A stretch of DNA of 64,000 nucleotides from Variovorax paradoxus (GTDB lineage Bacteria; Pseudomonadota; Gammaproteobacteria; Burkholderiales; Burkholderiaceae_C): positions 2,790,001 through 2,854,000 of the forward strand of contig NZ_CP123990.1 in the NCBI RefSeq assembly GCF_029919115.1, read 5' to 3'. Below are positions 26,223 to 36,119 of the stretch, in pieces. Position numbers and translations under genes: made by a program. The notes beneath the pieces were generated by a model that had not been told where the DNA came from, did not search any database, and saw only the letters and a list, made by a program, of their open reading frames with translations. Position 1 is the stretch's first letter, and each line of letters opens with the position of its first letter.

Positions 26223-26376
26223 CGTCCAAACGTCCTTCGCTACCGAAAAGATAGCCGCGCAGGCAGGCGCGGCGCGCCCTGCAGCGCCCCGCTATTTGAA
26301 GAAAAAGCAACAAATGCCCGGCGTCTTCGCAGGGTCGCCATCTTGAGGTGTGTGCTTCCGGCCTAATATCAGGCGC

Positions 26377-27108
26377 ATGAGCACCACCCACTTCGGCTTC
26401 GAGAAAGTCGACGAAAGCGAGAAAGCGCAACGTGTTCGCGGCGTCTTCGACTCCGTCGCCACGCGTTACGACCTCATGAACGACCTGATGTCGATGGGGC
26501 TGCACCGCGCCTGGAAGGCCTACACCGTGATGGTGGCCAACGTGGGCGAAGGCTCGCGTGTGCTCGACATCGCGGGCGGCACCGGCGACCTCGCACTGGC
26601 TTTCTCCAAGAAGGTCGGCGCCAGCGGGCAAGTGGTTCACACCGACATCAACGAAGCCATGCTTCGCACCGGCCGCGACCGCCTGCTGGATGCCGGCGTG
26701 GCGCTGCCCACGCTGGTGTGCGACGCGGAAAAACTGCCCTTTCCGAGCGACCATTTCGACGTGGTGACCGTGGCCTTCGGCCTGCGCAACATGACGCACA
26801 AGGACATCGCCCTGAAGGAAATGAACCGCGTGCTCAAGCCGCGCGGCAAGCTCCTGGTGCTCGAGTTCTCGAAGGTCGCCAAGCCGCTCGCAAAGGCCTA
26901 CGACTGGTATTCGTTCAATGTGCTGCCGCGCCTGGGCAAGCTGGTGGCGGGTGACGACGCGAGCTACCGCTACCTGGCGGAATCGATCCGGATGCATCCC
27001 GCGCAGGACGAACTCAAGACCCTCATGAAAGAGGGCGGTTTCGGGCATGTGGACTATCACAACATGACGGGTGGCGTGGTCGCCCTTCATGTTGGAATCA
27101 AGTGTTGA
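26377..27108 (+). CDS. ubiE: Ubiquinone/menaquinone biosynthesis C-methyltransferase UbiE
   Basis: S-adenosylmethionine-dependent methyltransferase of 243 residues that methylates the ring of demethylmenaquinol or 2-methoxy-6-polyprenyl-benzoquinol. The UbiE signature [18 protein letters not shown] is present, motif I reads [11 protein letters not shown], and a second signature is [21 protein letters not shown]. The protein ends with [12 protein letters not shown], matching the family's GIVALHRG-type end. The start at 26377 is the first ATG with family sequence after it. It opens a ubi block: a Tim44-like gene follows, then ubiJ and ubiB. Confidence 0.96.
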   Translation: MSTTHFGFEKVDESEKAQRVRGVFDSVATRYDLMNDLMSMGLHRAWKAYTVMVANVGEGSRVLDIAGGTGDLALAFSKKVGASGQVVHTDINEAMLRTGRDRLLDAGVALPTLVCDAEKLPFPSDHFDVVTVAFGLRNMTHKDIALKEMNRVLKPRGKLLVLEFSKVAKPLAKAYDWYSFNVLPRLGKLVAGDDASYRYLAESIRMHPAQDELKTLMKEGGFGHVDYHNMTGGVVALHVGIKC

Positions 27109-27143
27109 TGACGCGAATTCTTTCGCTCTAAAGAGGAGACGAC

Positions 27144-28169
27144 ATGAAAAGTTTGAGTTCTTTGTTTTTGGCTTGCGTGCTGGCCCTGGTCAGCGTGCAG
27201 GCCGATGCGGCTCGCATCGGCGGCGGCAAATCGGTCGGCCGCCAGTCGTCCAATGTGACGCAGCGTGAAGCCACATCGCCCAGCTCGCCCGCGCAGCAAA
27301 ACGCGACCAATGCAGCGCCGCGGCCCGCAACGCCGTCGCCTGCTGCTGCGGCGCCCAAGCGCCCATGGGGTGCAATGCTTGGCGGCCTGGCCGCCGGCCT
27401 GGGCCTGGCCTGGCTCGCGAATTCGCTCGGCCTTGGTGCCGGCTTTGCCAACATCCTGCTGATCGGCCTGCTCGTCATGGCCGGCCTCTTTGTGTGGCGC
27501 ATGTTCAAGGCGCGTTCGGCCGCATCGGCGGGCGCCAACCGCCAGGGCGGCTTCGCCTTCCAGGGTGCAGGCAATCCAGCCAACGCCAGCGCGCCTGCGC
27601 AGTACAGCCCCGCCAACGTCGGCAACGACGCCTCGGCACGGCCGTGGGAGCGCAACGCAACCGCCTTTGACGCCTCGCCCGCACACACGGACGAGCGGCA
27701 TGGCAGCAGCCTTTCCGCGGCCGGTGCTGCGGCCGGCGGCAGCATGATCGGCTCGGCCCTCTCGGGCTCGCAGTCCTGGGGCATTCCAGTCGGCTTCGAC
27801 GTGGACGGCTTCCTCGGTGCGGCCAAGCGCAACTTCGTGACGCTGCAAGACGCCTGGGACCGTGCAGACGTCGGCACCCTGCGGTCGATGATGACCGACA
27901 GCATGGTCGACGAGATCCGCACCCAGCTGGCCGACCGTGCCAGCCATACCGGCGGTGCGCCGAACAAGACCGACGTGGTGATGCTCGACGCCAAGCTGCT
28001 CGGCATCGAGGAACTGGCCGACGCCTACATGGCCAGCGTGGAGTTCTCCGGCATGATCCGCGAAGACGACTCGGCCGGCCCCGGCCCGTTCCGCGAAGTC
28101 TGGAACATGACCAAGCCCGTCAGCGGCAACAGCGGCTGGCTGGTGGCAGGCGTGCAAGCACTGCAGTAA
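27144..28169 (+). CDS. Tim44-like domain protein
   Basis: A 341-residue envelope protein. It has a signal peptide (hydrophobic SLFLACVLALVSVQADA), a long low-complexity linker (residues about 25-75), two hydrophobic stretches (GGLAAGLGLAWLANSLGLG and NILLIGLLVMAGLFVWRMF), and a C-terminal Tim44/MBA1-like domain of about 150 residues that begins FDVDGFLGAAKRNFVTLQDAWD and ends SGWLVAGVQALQ. The mitochondrial relative anchors the import motor to the membrane; the bacterial protein's role is unknown. It lies between ubiE and ubiJ on the same strand with an AGAGGAGACGAC ribosome-binding site, suggesting a link to membrane-bound ubiquinone assembly or simple shared transcription. Confidence 0.85.
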   Translation: MKSLSSLFLACVLALVSVQADAARIGGGKSVGRQSSNVTQREATSPSSPAQQNATNAAPRPATPSPAAAAPKRPWGAMLGGLAAGLGLAWLANSLGLGAGFANILLIGLLVMAGLFVWRMFKARSAASAGANRQGGFAFQGAGNPANASAPAQYSPANVGNDASARPWERNATAFDASPAHTDERHGSSLSAAGAAAGGSMIGSALSGSQSWGIPVGFDVDGFLGAAKRNFVTLQDAWDRADVGTLRSMMTDSMVDEIRTQLADRASHTGGAPNKTDVVMLDAKLLGIEELADAYMASVEFSGMIREDDSAGPGPFREVWNMTKPVSGNSGWLVAGVQALQ

Positions 28170-28217
28170 GCGCATTCCGGCGGCCATGAGGCCGCTTACA
28201 GAACCGATAATGGGGAC

Positions 28218-28778
28218 ATGGCCACACCATCGTCCCCATTTTCTTTTCTCGACGACCTGTTCAATCGCATCGGCGAACGGCTGCAGCCGCCCGCCTGGGC
28301 GGTGCACGAGATCCAGCACCGCGCGGTGCTGTTTCTCAACCATGTGCTGCAGCAGGAGCCCGAAGCCCAGCAGCGGCTGCTGCGGCAGCAGGGGCGGGTG
28401 GTGCGTTTCCAGTGGCGCTTCGTCACCATGCAGCTGGTGGCCACGCCCGCCGGCCTGCTCGACCTGGCCCCGCCGGGCTCCGTGCCCGAACTCACGCTCA
28501 CCGTCACGGATGAGTCTCCCTTCGACTTGGCGCGCGCCACGCTGCGCGGCGACAAGCCGTCGGTACAGATCATCGGCGACGTGCAGCTTGCGGCCGAGGT
28601 CAACTGGCTGGTCGACCATGTGCGCTGGGACGTTGAAGACGACCTCGCGCGCCTGATCGGCGACGTGCCGGCGCACACCATTGCCAACGGCGCTCGCAAG
28701 GTTGCGGGCGCGCTGCGCCAGTTTGTCGGCGGCAAGGCCGGCGGTTCGGCGGCCGGCCCGGCGAGCACGGCCGAATGA
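28218..28778 (+). CDS. ubiJ: Ubiquinone biosynthesis accessory factor UbiJ
   Basis: An SCP2-type lipid-binding protein of 186 residues. UbiJ binds ubiquinone intermediates and holds the soluble Ubi complex together with UbiK. The SCP2 core is visible in [20 protein letters not shown], then [13 protein letters not shown], and [20 protein letters not shown], a typical UbiJ segment. The C-terminal tail is alanine/glycine rich. Its stop overlaps the ubiB start by four bases, and ubiE is two genes upstream, which strengthens the assignment. Confidence 0.9.
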   Translation: MATPSSPFSFLDDLFNRIGERLQPPAWAVHEIQHRAVLFLNHVLQQEPEAQQRLLRQQGRVVRFQWRFVTMQLVATPAGLLDLAPPGSVPELTLTVTDESPFDLARATLRGDKPSVQIIGDVQLAAEVNWLVDHVRWDVEDDLARLIGDVPAHTIANGARKVAGALRQFVGGKAGGSAAGPASTAE

Positions 28779-30340
28779 GGCGCTTCTACCGCGGCGTCTT
28801 CATCGTCTGGGTCGCACTGCGCTACGGCCTGGACGAGCTCGTGCTCACGAGCTTCCAGAAACCCTGGCTGCGCGTGGTGGCGCGGGTCGTCTCCATCGGT
28901 CGCAACCTCGACGCCCCGCGCGGCCAGCGCCTGCGCGAGGCGCTCGAGCGGCTGGGCCCCATCTTCGTGAAGTTCGGCCAGGTGCTCTCTACCCGGCGCG
29001 ACCTGCTGCCGCCCGACATTGCCGACGAACTTGCCTTCTTGCAGGACCGCGTGCCGCCGTTCCCGTCGTCGGTGGCCATTGCCACCATCGAGCGGGCTTT
29101 CCGCCGTCCGGTGGGCGACGTGTTCGTGCAGTTCGACGAGACGCCGATTGCCAGCGCGTCCATCGCCCAGGTCCACTTTGCGACCATTCGCACCAACCTG
29201 GGCGAGGTGCGGGAGGTTGCCGTCAAGGTTCTGCGCCCCAGCATGCGCGGCGTGATCGAGAAGGACCTTGCCCTCATGGCCATGATGGCCGGCTGGGTCG
29301 AGCGGCTCTCGCCCGACGGCAAGCGCCTGAAGCCGCGCGAGGTGGTCGGCGAGTTCGACAAATACCTGCACGACGAGCTCGACCTGGTGCGGGAGGCCGC
29401 CAACGCAGCCCAACTGCGCCGCAACATGGCCGAGCTCGACCTGGTGCTGATCCCCGAGATGTTCTGGGACTTCTGCCACCCCGAGGTGATCGTGATGGAG
29501 CGCATGAACGGCGTGCCCATTGCGCAGCTCGACCGCCTGCGCGCGGCTGGCGTCGACATTCCCAAGCTCGCCCGCGACGGCGTCACGATCTTCTTCACCC
29601 AGGTGTTCCGCGACGGCTTCTTTCATGCCGACATGCACCCGGGCAACATCCAGGTGAGTCTTGCTCCGGAGACCTTCGGCCGCTACATCTCGCTCGATTT
29701 CGGGATCATCGGCACGCTGACCGAGTCGGACAAGGAATACCTCGCGCAGAACTTCGTGGCCTTCTTCCGGCGCGACTACAAGCGCGTGGCCGAGCTGCAC
29801 CTGGAAAGCGGCTGGGTGCCCGAAGGCACCCGCATCGACGAGCTGGAGGCGGCAATCCGCACCGTGTGCGAGCCGTATTTCGACCGGCCGCTGAAGGAAA
29901 TTTCGCTCGGCATGGTGCTGATGCGGTTGTTCCAGACCTCGCGCCGCTTTCACGTCGAGATCCAGCCGCAGCTGGTGCTGCTGCAAAAGACCCTGCTCAA
30001 CATCGAGGGCCTGGGCCGCCAGCTCGACCCCGAGCTCGACCTCTGGCACACCGCCAAGCCCTTCCTCGAGAAGTGGATGGTCGACCAGATCGGGCCCAAG
30101 AAGCTGTTCCAGCAGCTCAAGGCCGAGGCGCCGCGCTACGCGAAACTGCTGCCGCAACTGCCCCGCCTGCTGCACGATTTCCTTGAAAATCGGCCGGCCG
30201 ACAATCGCCGCGAGCTGCTTGAATTGCTGGCCGCGCAAAAGCGCACCAACCGGTTGCTGCAGACCATCATCTATGGTGGCATAGGATTTGTATTGGGTTT
30301 GCTCGCCATGCAACTGCTGGTGCGCGTGAAGTTGTTCTAG
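28775..30340 (+). CDS. ubiB: Ubiquinone biosynthesis kinase-like protein UbiB
   Basis: Atypical kinase of the ABC1/ADCK family, 521 residues. UbiB has ATPase activity needed for ubiquinone synthesis and is held in the inner membrane. The KxGQ motif is present in [16 protein letters not shown], the alanine-rich nucleotide loop as [11 protein letters not shown], and the kinase-like metal motif as LDFGIIG. A C-terminal membrane anchor follows (about residues 495-520, [16 protein letters not shown]). The ATG overlaps the ubiJ stop. The SSF transporter gene begins 13 bases downstream with its own AGGAG, so it may be co-transcribed. Confidence 0.95.
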   Translation: MRRFYRGVFIVWVALRYGLDELVLTSFQKPWLRVVARVVSIGRNLDAPRGQRLREALERLGPIFVKFGQVLSTRRDLLPPDIADELAFLQDRVPPFPSSVAIATIERAFRRPVGDVFVQFDETPIASASIAQVHFATIRTNLGEVREVAVKVLRPSMRGVIEKDLALMAMMAGWVERLSPDGKRLKPREVVGEFDKYLHDELDLVREAANAAQLRRNMAELDLVLIPEMFWDFCHPEVIVMERMNGVPIAQLDRLRAAGVDIPKLARDGVTIFFTQVFRDGFFHADMHPGNIQVSLAPETFGRYISLDFGIIGTLTESDKEYLAQNFVAFFRRDYKRVAELHLESGWVPEGTRIDELEAAIRTVCEPYFDRPLKEISLGMVLMRLFQTSRRFHVEIQPQLVLLQKTLLNIEGLGRQLDPELDLWHTAKPFLEKWMVDQIGPKKLFQQLKAEAPRYAKLLPQLPRLLHDFLENRPADNRRELLELLAAQKRTNRLLQTIIYGGIGFVLGLLAMQLLVRVKLF

Positions 30341-30353
30341 AGGAGATTTCCCC

Positions 30354-31793
30354 GTGTTGCTGACGCTGGTTGTCGTTTATCTGCTGGTCACCATCGCGAT
30401 CGGCCTCTACGCCGCCAAGCGGGTCAAGAACACCACCGACTTCGCCATTGCGGGGCGGCACCTGCCGCTCTTCATGATCGTGACGACCACCTTTGCCACC
30501 TGGTTCGGCTCCGAAACGGTGCTCGGCATTCCGGCCAAGTTCATCGAAAACGGATTGAGCGGCGTGGTCGAAGACCCATTCGGTGCGGGCACCTGCCTCA
30601 TCCTGGTCGGGCTGTTTTTCGCGGGCAAGCTCTACCGCATGACGCTCCTGACCATCAGCGACTACTACCGCGAGCGCTACGGCCGCGGTGTCGAGGTGGC
30701 CTGCTCGCTCATCATCATGCTGAGCTACCTGGGCTGGGTTTCGGCGCAGGTTACCGCGCTGGGGCTGGTGTTCAACGTGCTTTCCATTGGAGCCATCAGC
30801 ATTCCGGTGGGCATGGTGATCGGGGTGGTTTCCATCCTGGCGTACACGCTCTTCGGCGGCATGTGGTCGGTGGCGGTGACCGACTTCATCCAGATGATCA
30901 TCCTTGTCGCGGGGCTTGCCGTCATTGCCGTGTTCGCCGGCAACATGGCTGGCGGCGCCGACAAGGTGGTCGCCTTTGCGGTCAGCAAGGACCTCTTCAA
31001 GTTCTGGCCCGAGCCCAACTGGCACGACATGGTGTTCTTCTTTGCCGCGGCCATCACGATGATGCTGGGCTCCATTCCGCAGCAGGACGTGTTCCAGCGC
31101 GTCATGTCGGCCAACAGCGTGAAGGCGGCAACGCGCGGGCCGGTCATCGGCGGCGTGGCGTACATCCTGTTCGCCTTCGTGCCGATGTTCCTCGTGGCCA
31201 GTGCGCTGTTGATCATGCCCGAGCAGACCGCCACGCTCCTGAAGGAAGACCCGCAAAAGGTGCTGCCGACCCTGGTGCTCGAGAAGATGCCCTTCGTGAT
31301 GCAGGTGCTGTTCTTCGGTGCGCTGCTGTCGGCGATCAAGTCGACCGCCTCGGCCACCTTGCTGGCGCCCAGCGTTACCTTCACCGAGAACATCTGGCGC
31401 CAATTCCGTCCGTCGGGCACCGACCGCGAGAACCTCATGACCATGCGCATCACCGTGCTGGTCTTCAGCGCGGCCGTGTTGGCCTATGCCATCCGCATGC
31501 AGGGCACGCCCATCTACGAACTGGTGTCGGGCGCCTACCAGGTGCCGCTGGTGGGCGCTTTCGTGCCGCTGGTGTGCGGCCTTTACTGGCGCCGCGCCAC
31601 CACGCAGGGAGCCCTCGCTTCGATCCTGTTCGGCATCGGCACCTGGCTGCTGTTCCTGTCGATGCCCTGGGGCGCCGCGTTTCCGGCCCAGTTGGCCGGT
31701 GTGCTCGCCTCTTTCGGCGGCATGGTGGCCGGATCGCTGGTGCCGCAGTGGGTCACCAACACCCGCACGCCGCACCGGATGCTCGCAGCCTAG
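30354..31793 (+). CDS. Sodium:solute symporter (SSF family)
   Basis: Inner-membrane transporter of 479 residues with about thirteen helices, starting at a GTG with AGGAG at 30341-30345. SSF features are FAIAGRHLPLFMIVTTTFAT, TWFGSETVLGIPAKFIENG, and the loop LTISDYYRERYGRGVE. It probably uses the sodium gradient to take up an organic solute (proline, pantothenate or a carboxylate are typical), but the sequence does not say which. The next feature downstream is a set of GC-rich palindromes rather than a T-tailed terminator. Confidence 0.9.
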   Translation: MLLTLVVVYLLVTIAIGLYAAKRVKNTTDFAIAGRHLPLFMIVTTTFATWFGSETVLGIPAKFIENGLSGVVEDPFGAGTCLILVGLFFAGKLYRMTLLTISDYYRERYGRGVEVACSLIIMLSYLGWVSAQVTALGLVFNVLSIGAISIPVGMVIGVVSILAYTLFGGMWSVAVTDFIQMIILVAGLAVIAVFAGNMAGGADKVVAFAVSKDLFKFWPEPNWHDMVFFFAAAITMMLGSIPQQDVFQRVMSANSVKAATRGPVIGGVAYILFAFVPMFLVASALLIMPEQTATLLKEDPQKVLPTLVLEKMPFVMQVLFFGALLSAIKSTASATLLAPSVTFTENIWRQFRPSGTDRENLMTMRITVLVFSAAVLAYAIRMQGTPIYELVSGAYQVPLVGAFVPLVCGLYWRRATTQGALASILFGIGTWLLFLSMPWGAAFPAQLAGVLASFGGMVAGSLVPQWVTNTRTPHRMLAA

Positions 31794-31799
31794 GAACGC

Positions 31800-31875
31800 C
31801 CCCCGAAGCGCCTTTGGCGCCTCCCCCCACTGGGGGGCGCACCCGGCGGCCCGGCAGAGCCGGTTCCACGGGTGC
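31800..31875. repeat. GC-rich palindromic spacer element (REP-like)
   Basis: Two hairpins stand side by side: GCGCC-TTT-GGCGC (31808-31820) and CCCCCC-ACT-GGGGGG (31823-31837), followed by CACCCGGCGGCCCGGC and GAGCCGGTTCC. From memory this arrangement resembles dispersed intergenic elements of Comamonadaceae genomes. There is no T-run, so it is not an ordinary terminator, although it may protect transcript ends. Confidence 0.5.
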
Positions 31876-31894
31876 ACTGGCCGGGCCATGCGGG

Positions 31895-31922
31895 TTCATG
31901 CCTGCAGGGGCACCCTTATAAT
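31895..31922 (+). promoter_or_regulatory. Sigma-70-like promoter for fmdB-DUF502-aspS
   Basis: A perfect TATAAT (31917-31922) lies 57 bases before the fmdB start, with TTCATG (31895-31900) 16 bases upstream as a weak -35 element. It is the best sigma-70 -10 box that I noticed in the window. Confidence 0.5.
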
Positions 31923-31979
31923 CGAGGGCTTTGCGAGCGGCCTCTGCTCGGTTTTCGCGCCGCTTTTTCATTCAATTCC

Positions 31980-32324
31980 ATGCCCATTTACGCCTACAAG
32001 TGCAGCGCCTGCGGCTTTGCCAAGGACGCCCTGCAAAAAATGTCCGATGCGCCGCTCACGGTGTGTCCGGCGTGCGGCGCGAGTGCCTTCGAAAAGCAGG
32101 TCACCGCCGCCGGTTTCCAGCTCAAGGGTTCCGGCTGGTACGTGACCGACTTCCGCGACGGCGGCGGCAAGAAGGCCGAAACAGCCACCGCTGCACCCGC
32201 GACCAGTGGCGACAGCGCTGCCGCGCCGGCCGCCAAGACCGCGGAGGCTTCCAGCTCCGCGCCGGCACCCGCCCCCGCGCCCAGCCCTGCGCCGGCGCCA
32301 GCCGCTGCAGCCAAGAGCGACTGA
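31980..32324 (+). CDS. FmdB-family zinc-ribbon protein
   Basis: A 114-residue protein whose first 50 residues form a small zinc ribbon: MPIYAYKCSACG and CPACG provide the four cysteines, followed by FQLKGSGWYVTDF, a strong FmdB family signature. The rest is a low-complexity alanine/proline/serine tail. FmdB was named as a putative regulator in methylotrophs; its true role is unknown. It commonly precedes a DUF502 membrane protein and aspS in betaproteobacteria, as here, so the three are probably one operon. Confidence 0.9.
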   Translation: MPIYAYKCSACGFAKDALQKMSDAPLTVCPACGASAFEKQVTAAGFQLKGSGWYVTDFRDGGGKKAETATAAPATSGDSAAAPAAKTAEASSSAPAPAPAPSPAPAPAAAAKSD

Positions 32325-32347
32325 CGCGCGACTGAGAACAACACACC

Positions 32348-32968
32348 ATGCTCGCCCTGCGCAAATGGCTGTTTTCCGGCTTGCTGGTCATCGTTCCGCT
32401 GTTCATCACCCTGGCGGTGCTGAAGTGGATCATCGACACGCTGGACCAGACGCTCTGGGTGTTGCCGGTGGTCTGGCAACGATGGCTGCACGACAACAAC
32501 GTGCGCGGGCTGGGCGTGCTGCTCACGTTGGCCATATTGCTGGGCGTGGGCGCCATTGCAAGCAATTTCGTGGGCAAGCGCCTGCTCGGCTGGGGCGACG
32601 CGGTGGTGCGGCGCATTCCGGTGGTGCGCTCGATCTACTCCAGCGTCAAGCAGGTGTCCGACACGCTTTTTTCCGAGAACGGCAATGCCTTCCGGACGGC
32701 GGTGCTGGTGCAATGGCCCCGCGAGGGCGTCTGGACCATCGCCTTCGTGACCGGCGCGCCGGGTAGCGACGTGGTCGAGCACCTGGGCGGCGGCGACTAC
32801 CTCAGCGTCTATGTACCCACAACGCCAAATCCCACGGGCGGTTATTTCGTGATGCTCAAGCGCAGCGACTGCATCGAACTCAAGATGAGCGTGGACGAAG
32901 CGCTCAAATACATCGTCTCGATGGGCGTGGTCGTTCCCGGCGGCCCCTCGACCCTCGCGAACAAGTAA
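32348..32968 (+). CDS. DUF502 membrane protein
   Basis: A 206-residue inner-membrane protein with two helices (about residues 8-30 and 52-75) and a C-terminal soluble domain. Family traits include FSGLLVIVPLFITLAVLKW, IPVVRSIYSSVKQVSDTLF and YVPTTPNPTGGYFVMLK. The function is unknown. It lies between fmdB and aspS, and the DUF502-aspS order is widely conserved in betaproteobacteria. Confidence 0.9.
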   Translation: MLALRKWLFSGLLVIVPLFITLAVLKWIIDTLDQTLWVLPVVWQRWLHDNNVRGLGVLLTLAILLGVGAIASNFVGKRLLGWGDAVVRRIPVVRSIYSSVKQVSDTLFSENGNAFRTAVLVQWPREGVWTIAFVTGAPGSDVVEHLGGGDYLSVYVPTTPNPTGGYFVMLKRSDCIELKMSVDEALKYIVSMGVVVPGGPSTLANK

Positions 32969-33001
32969 GAAACGCGCCTTTGCGGCGCTGGAAATCAAGA
33001 T

Positions 33002-34807
33002 ATGGCCATGCGTACTCACTATTGCGGTCTTGTGACCGAAGCCCTGATGGGCCAAACCGTCACCCTGTGCGGCTGGGTCAACCGCCGCCGCGACCATGGC
33101 GGCGTGATCTTCATCGACGTGCGCGACCGCGAAGGCTACGTGCAAGTGGTGTGCGACCCCGATCGCGCCTCGACCTTTGCCGTGGCCGAAAACCTGCGCA
33201 ACGAGTTCTGCGTTCAGATCACCGGCCTGGTGCGCGCGCGCCCCGAGGGCACCACCAACGACCAGCTCAAGAGCGGCAAGATCGAAGTGCTGTGCCATGA
33301 GCTCAAGGTGCTGAACCCCTCGGTCACGCCGCCGTTCCTGCTCGACGACGACAACCTGTCGGAAACCACCCGCCTCACGCACCGCGTGCTCGACCTGCGC
33401 CGCCCGGCCATGCAGCGCAACATGATGCTGCGCTACAAGGTGACGATGGAAACGCGCAAGTTTCTCGACGCCAACGGCTTCATCGACATCGAGACGCCGA
33501 TGCTCGGCAAGTCCACGCCCGAAGGCGCGCGCGACTACCTCGTGCCAAGCCGCGTGCACGACGGCAGCTTCTTTGCGCTGCCGCAGTCGCCCCAGCTCTT
33601 CAAGCAGCTGCTGATGGTGGCCGGCTACGACCGCTACTACCAGATCGTGAAGTGCTTCCGCGACGAAGACCTGCGCGCCGACCGCCAGCCCGAATTCACG
33701 CAGATCGACATCGAGACCTCGTTCCTCGCCGAAGAAGAAATCCGCGAAATGTTCGAGGGCATGATCCGCAACGTGTTCCGCAATGCCGCGGGCATCGACC
33801 TGCCGGTGTTCCCGACCATGACGTATGCGGACGCCATGTTCAAGTACGGCTCCGACAAGCCCGACCTGCGCGTGAAGCTCGAGTTCACCGAACTCACCGA
33901 ACTCATGAAGCGCGTTGAATTCAAGGTGTTCTCGAACGCCGCCACCATGCAGGGCGGCCGCGTGGTCGCGCTGCGTGTGCCGGGCGGCGGTGCCGAGGGC
34001 GGCCTCTCGCGCGGCGAAATCGACGCGTACCAGGAGTTCGTCAAGATCTACGGCGCCAAGGGCCTGGCCTACATCAAGGTCAACGACGCAGCCGCGGGCC
34101 GCGACGGCCTGCAAAGCCCGATCGTCAAGAACCTCGACGACGCCTCGCTGGCCGAGATCATCGCCCGCACGGGCGCGCGCAACGGCGACATCCTCTTCTT
34201 CGGCGCCGACAAGGAAAAGATCGTCAACGACGCCATCGGCGCGCTGCGCGTGAAGATCGGCCACAGCGCCTTCGGCAAGAAGGCCGGCCTGTTCGACGAC
34301 CGCTGGGCGCCGCTGTGGGTGGTCGACTTCCCGATGTTCGAGTTCGACGAGGAAGGCCAGCGCTGGAGCGCCGTGCACCACCCGTTCACCGCACCGAAGG
34401 ACGGCCATGAAGACCTCATGGACACCGCGCCCGAGAAGTGCATTGCCAAGGCCTACGACATGGTGCTCAACGGCATCGAGATGGGCGGCGGCTCGGTGCG
34501 TATCCACCGCGAGGAAGTGCAGAGCAAGGTGTTCCGCGCGCTCAAGATCAGCGCCGAGGACGCCCAGCTCAAGTTCGGCTTCCTGCTCGACGCGCTGCAA
34601 TACGGCGCACCGCCGCACGGCGGCATCGCCATCGGCCTCGACCGCCTGGTCATGCTGATGACCGGCGCCGAGTCGATCCGCGACGTGATCGCCTTCCCCA
34701 AGACCCAGCGCGCGCAAGACCTGCTCACGCAGGCGCCGAGCCCGGTCGACGAGAAGCAGCTGCGCGAACTGCACATCAAGCTGCGCAACACGCCCCAAAC
34801 CGCCTGA
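33002..34807 (+). CDS. aspS: Aspartyl-tRNA synthetase
   Basis: Class IIb synthetase of 601 residues that charges tRNA-Asp (or also tRNA-Asn when the enzyme is non-discriminating). Visible parts are the N-terminal anticodon-binding OB fold ([21 protein letters not shown]), class II motif 2 ([20 protein letters not shown]), the bacterial insertion domain in the middle, and motif 3 ([16 protein letters not shown]). A second in-frame ATG two codons later gives MRTHYCG; I keep 33002. nudB follows after seven bases. Confidence 0.97.
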   Translation: MAMRTHYCGLVTEALMGQTVTLCGWVNRRRDHGGVIFIDVRDREGYVQVVCDPDRASTFAVAENLRNEFCVQITGLVRARPEGTTNDQLKSGKIEVLCHELKVLNPSVTPPFLLDDDNLSETTRLTHRVLDLRRPAMQRNMMLRYKVTMETRKFLDANGFIDIETPMLGKSTPEGARDYLVPSRVHDGSFFALPQSPQLFKQLLMVAGYDRYYQIVKCFRDEDLRADRQPEFTQIDIETSFLAEEEIREMFEGMIRNVFRNAAGIDLPVFPTMTYADAMFKYGSDKPDLRVKLEFTELTELMKRVEFKVFSNAATMQGGRVVALRVPGGGAEGGLSRGEIDAYQEFVKIYGAKGLAYIKVNDAAAGRDGLQSPIVKNLDDASLAEIIARTGARNGDILFFGADKEKIVNDAIGALRVKIGHSAFGKKAGLFDDRWAPLWVVDFPMFEFDEEGQRWSAVHHPFTAPKDGHEDLMDTAPEKCIAKAYDMVLNGIEMGGGSVRIHREEVQSKVFRALKISAEDAQLKFGFLLDALQYGAPPHGGIAIGLDRLVMLMTGAESIRDVIAFPKTQRAQDLLTQAPSPVDEKQLRELHIKLRNTPQTA

Positions 34808-34814
34808 TGCGCCC

Positions 34815-35288
34815 ATGACGACGAGCACCCGGCCCTGGAAGATCCCGGAGTCGGTGCTGGTCGTCATTCATACCCCGGCGCTCGACGTGCTGCTGATCCG
34901 GCGTGCCGATGCCAACGACTTCTGGCAATCGGTCACCGGCAGCAAGGACCTGGCCGACGAGCCGCTCATGCTCACCGCGGCGCGCGAGGTGGCGGAGGAA
35001 ACCGGCATCCAGTGCGGGGAGGGCACGCCCCTGGCCCCGCGGCTGGTCGACTGGCAGCTGAGCAACGTCTACGAAATCTACCCGGGCTGGCGCACCCGCT
35101 ACGAACCGGGCGTGACGCACAACACCGAGCACCTGTTCGGCCTGTGCGTGCCCGAGCGGCTGGTGCCCGTGCTGGCGCCCCGCGAGCACACCGACTGGAA
35201 GTGGCTTCCCTACCGCGAGGCGGCCGACGCGTGCTTTTCTCCGTCGAACGCCGAAGCCATTCTGTTGCTGCCAGAATTTGCCAGATGA
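34815..35288 (+). CDS. nudB: Dihydroneopterin triphosphate diphosphatase NudB
   Basis: A Nudix hydrolase of 157 residues that removes pyrophosphate from dihydroneopterin triphosphate, an early folate step following FolE. It begins WKIPESVLVVIHTPALDVLL, matches NudB in FWQSVTGS, and has the Nudix helix REVAEETGI. The box between the first glycine and glutamate has one more residue than the canonical five, unlike E. coli NudB. It is adjacent to aspS in many proteobacteria, and folE lies 0.8 kb downstream on the same strand. Its TGA overlaps the next ATG by four bases. Confidence 0.92.
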   Translation: MTTSTRPWKIPESVLVVIHTPALDVLLIRRADANDFWQSVTGSKDLADEPLMLTAAREVAEETGIQCGEGTPLAPRLVDWQLSNVYEIYPGWRTRYEPGVTHNTEHLFGLCVPERLVPVLAPREHTDWKWLPYREAADACFSPSNAEAILLLPEFAR

Positions 35289-36037
35289 ACCTGCCGGCAC
35301 ACACCCTTCGGGTCGCAACCTACAACATCCACAAGGGTGTGCAGGGCATCGGCCCGGCACGGCGCCTGGAGATCCACAACCTGGGGCATGCCATCGAGCA
35401 GCTCGACGCCGACATCGTCTGCCTGCAGGAGGTTCGCAAGATGAACCGGCAGGCCGCGCTTCGCTTCGAGCGCTGGCCCGAGCTTCCCCAGGCCGACTTC
35501 CTGGCGCCCGAGGGCTACACCGCCGTCTATGAAACCAATGCCATCACGCGCCATGGCGAGCATGGCAATGCGCTGCTCACCCGCTGGCCGGTGATCCGTA
35601 CCGGCCACCAGGACATTTCCGACCACCGCTTCGAACAGCGCGGGCTGCTGCACGTCGTCATCGAGGTGGAGGGCCGGCCCGTGCATGCCATCGTCGTGCA
35701 CCTGGGGCTCATCAAGGGCAGCCGCGTGCGGCAGGTCGCCCGGCTGAGGGAGTTCATCGAACGCGAAGTGCCCGCCGGCGAAGCGGTGGTCGTCGCGGGA
35801 GATTTCAACGACTGGGGCGCGCGCATGCGCTACGCCATGAACGCCATGGGCCTGCGCGACACCAGCGACCTGCGCGGGTCGCGAACCCTCACCTATCCCT
35901 CGCGCCTGCCTGTGGCGCAGCTCGACTTCGTCTATGGGCGCCAGCTGGAGCCGGTCGCCTGCACGGTGCCGCGCGGGCCGATCTGGGCGCGCATGTCGGA
36001 CCACTTGCCGCTGGTGGCCGATTTTGTGCTGGCATGA
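35285..36037 (+). CDS. Endonuclease/exonuclease/phosphatase family protein
   Basis: A 250-residue EEP-superfamily phosphoesterase. The metal-site motifs are visible: RVATYNIHKGVQG, CLQEVRKMN, HLGLIKGSRVRQ, VVAGDFNDWGA and SDHLPLVADF. No signal peptide is present, so it probably acts in the cytoplasm on nucleic acid, phospholipid or another phosphodiester; the substrate is unknown. It is translationally coupled to nudB. In other betaproteobacteria a similar protein often sits next to cardiolipin synthase, which is not seen here. Confidence 0.88.
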   Translation: MNLPAHTLRVATYNIHKGVQGIGPARRLEIHNLGHAIEQLDADIVCLQEVRKMNRQAALRFERWPELPQADFLAPEGYTAVYETNAITRHGEHGNALLTRWPVIRTGHQDISDHRFEQRGLLHVVIEVEGRPVHAIVVHLGLIKGSRVRQVARLREFIEREVPAGEAVVVAGDFNDWGARMRYAMNAMGLRDTSDLRGSRTLTYPSRLPVAQLDFVYGRQLEPVACTVPRGPIWARMSDHLPLVADFVLA

Positions 36038-36119
36038 GCCCCGGCTTTGCCGGCTTCTCCCTGCGGAGCCTCCAAAATGCGTTCGCTGATACCATGCGCG
36101 GATGCTGAGGAAAACCGAC

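Noticed and set aside
26343..26369. TTGAGG and TAATAT before ubiE as a promoter
   Set aside because: The spacing is only 15 bp and the start site would fall at the ATG itself, leaving no room for a leader.
31994..34867. A 957-codon minus-strand open frame over fmdB, DUF502 and aspS
   Set aside because: Same composition effect; the sense strand encodes conserved proteins with clear motifs.
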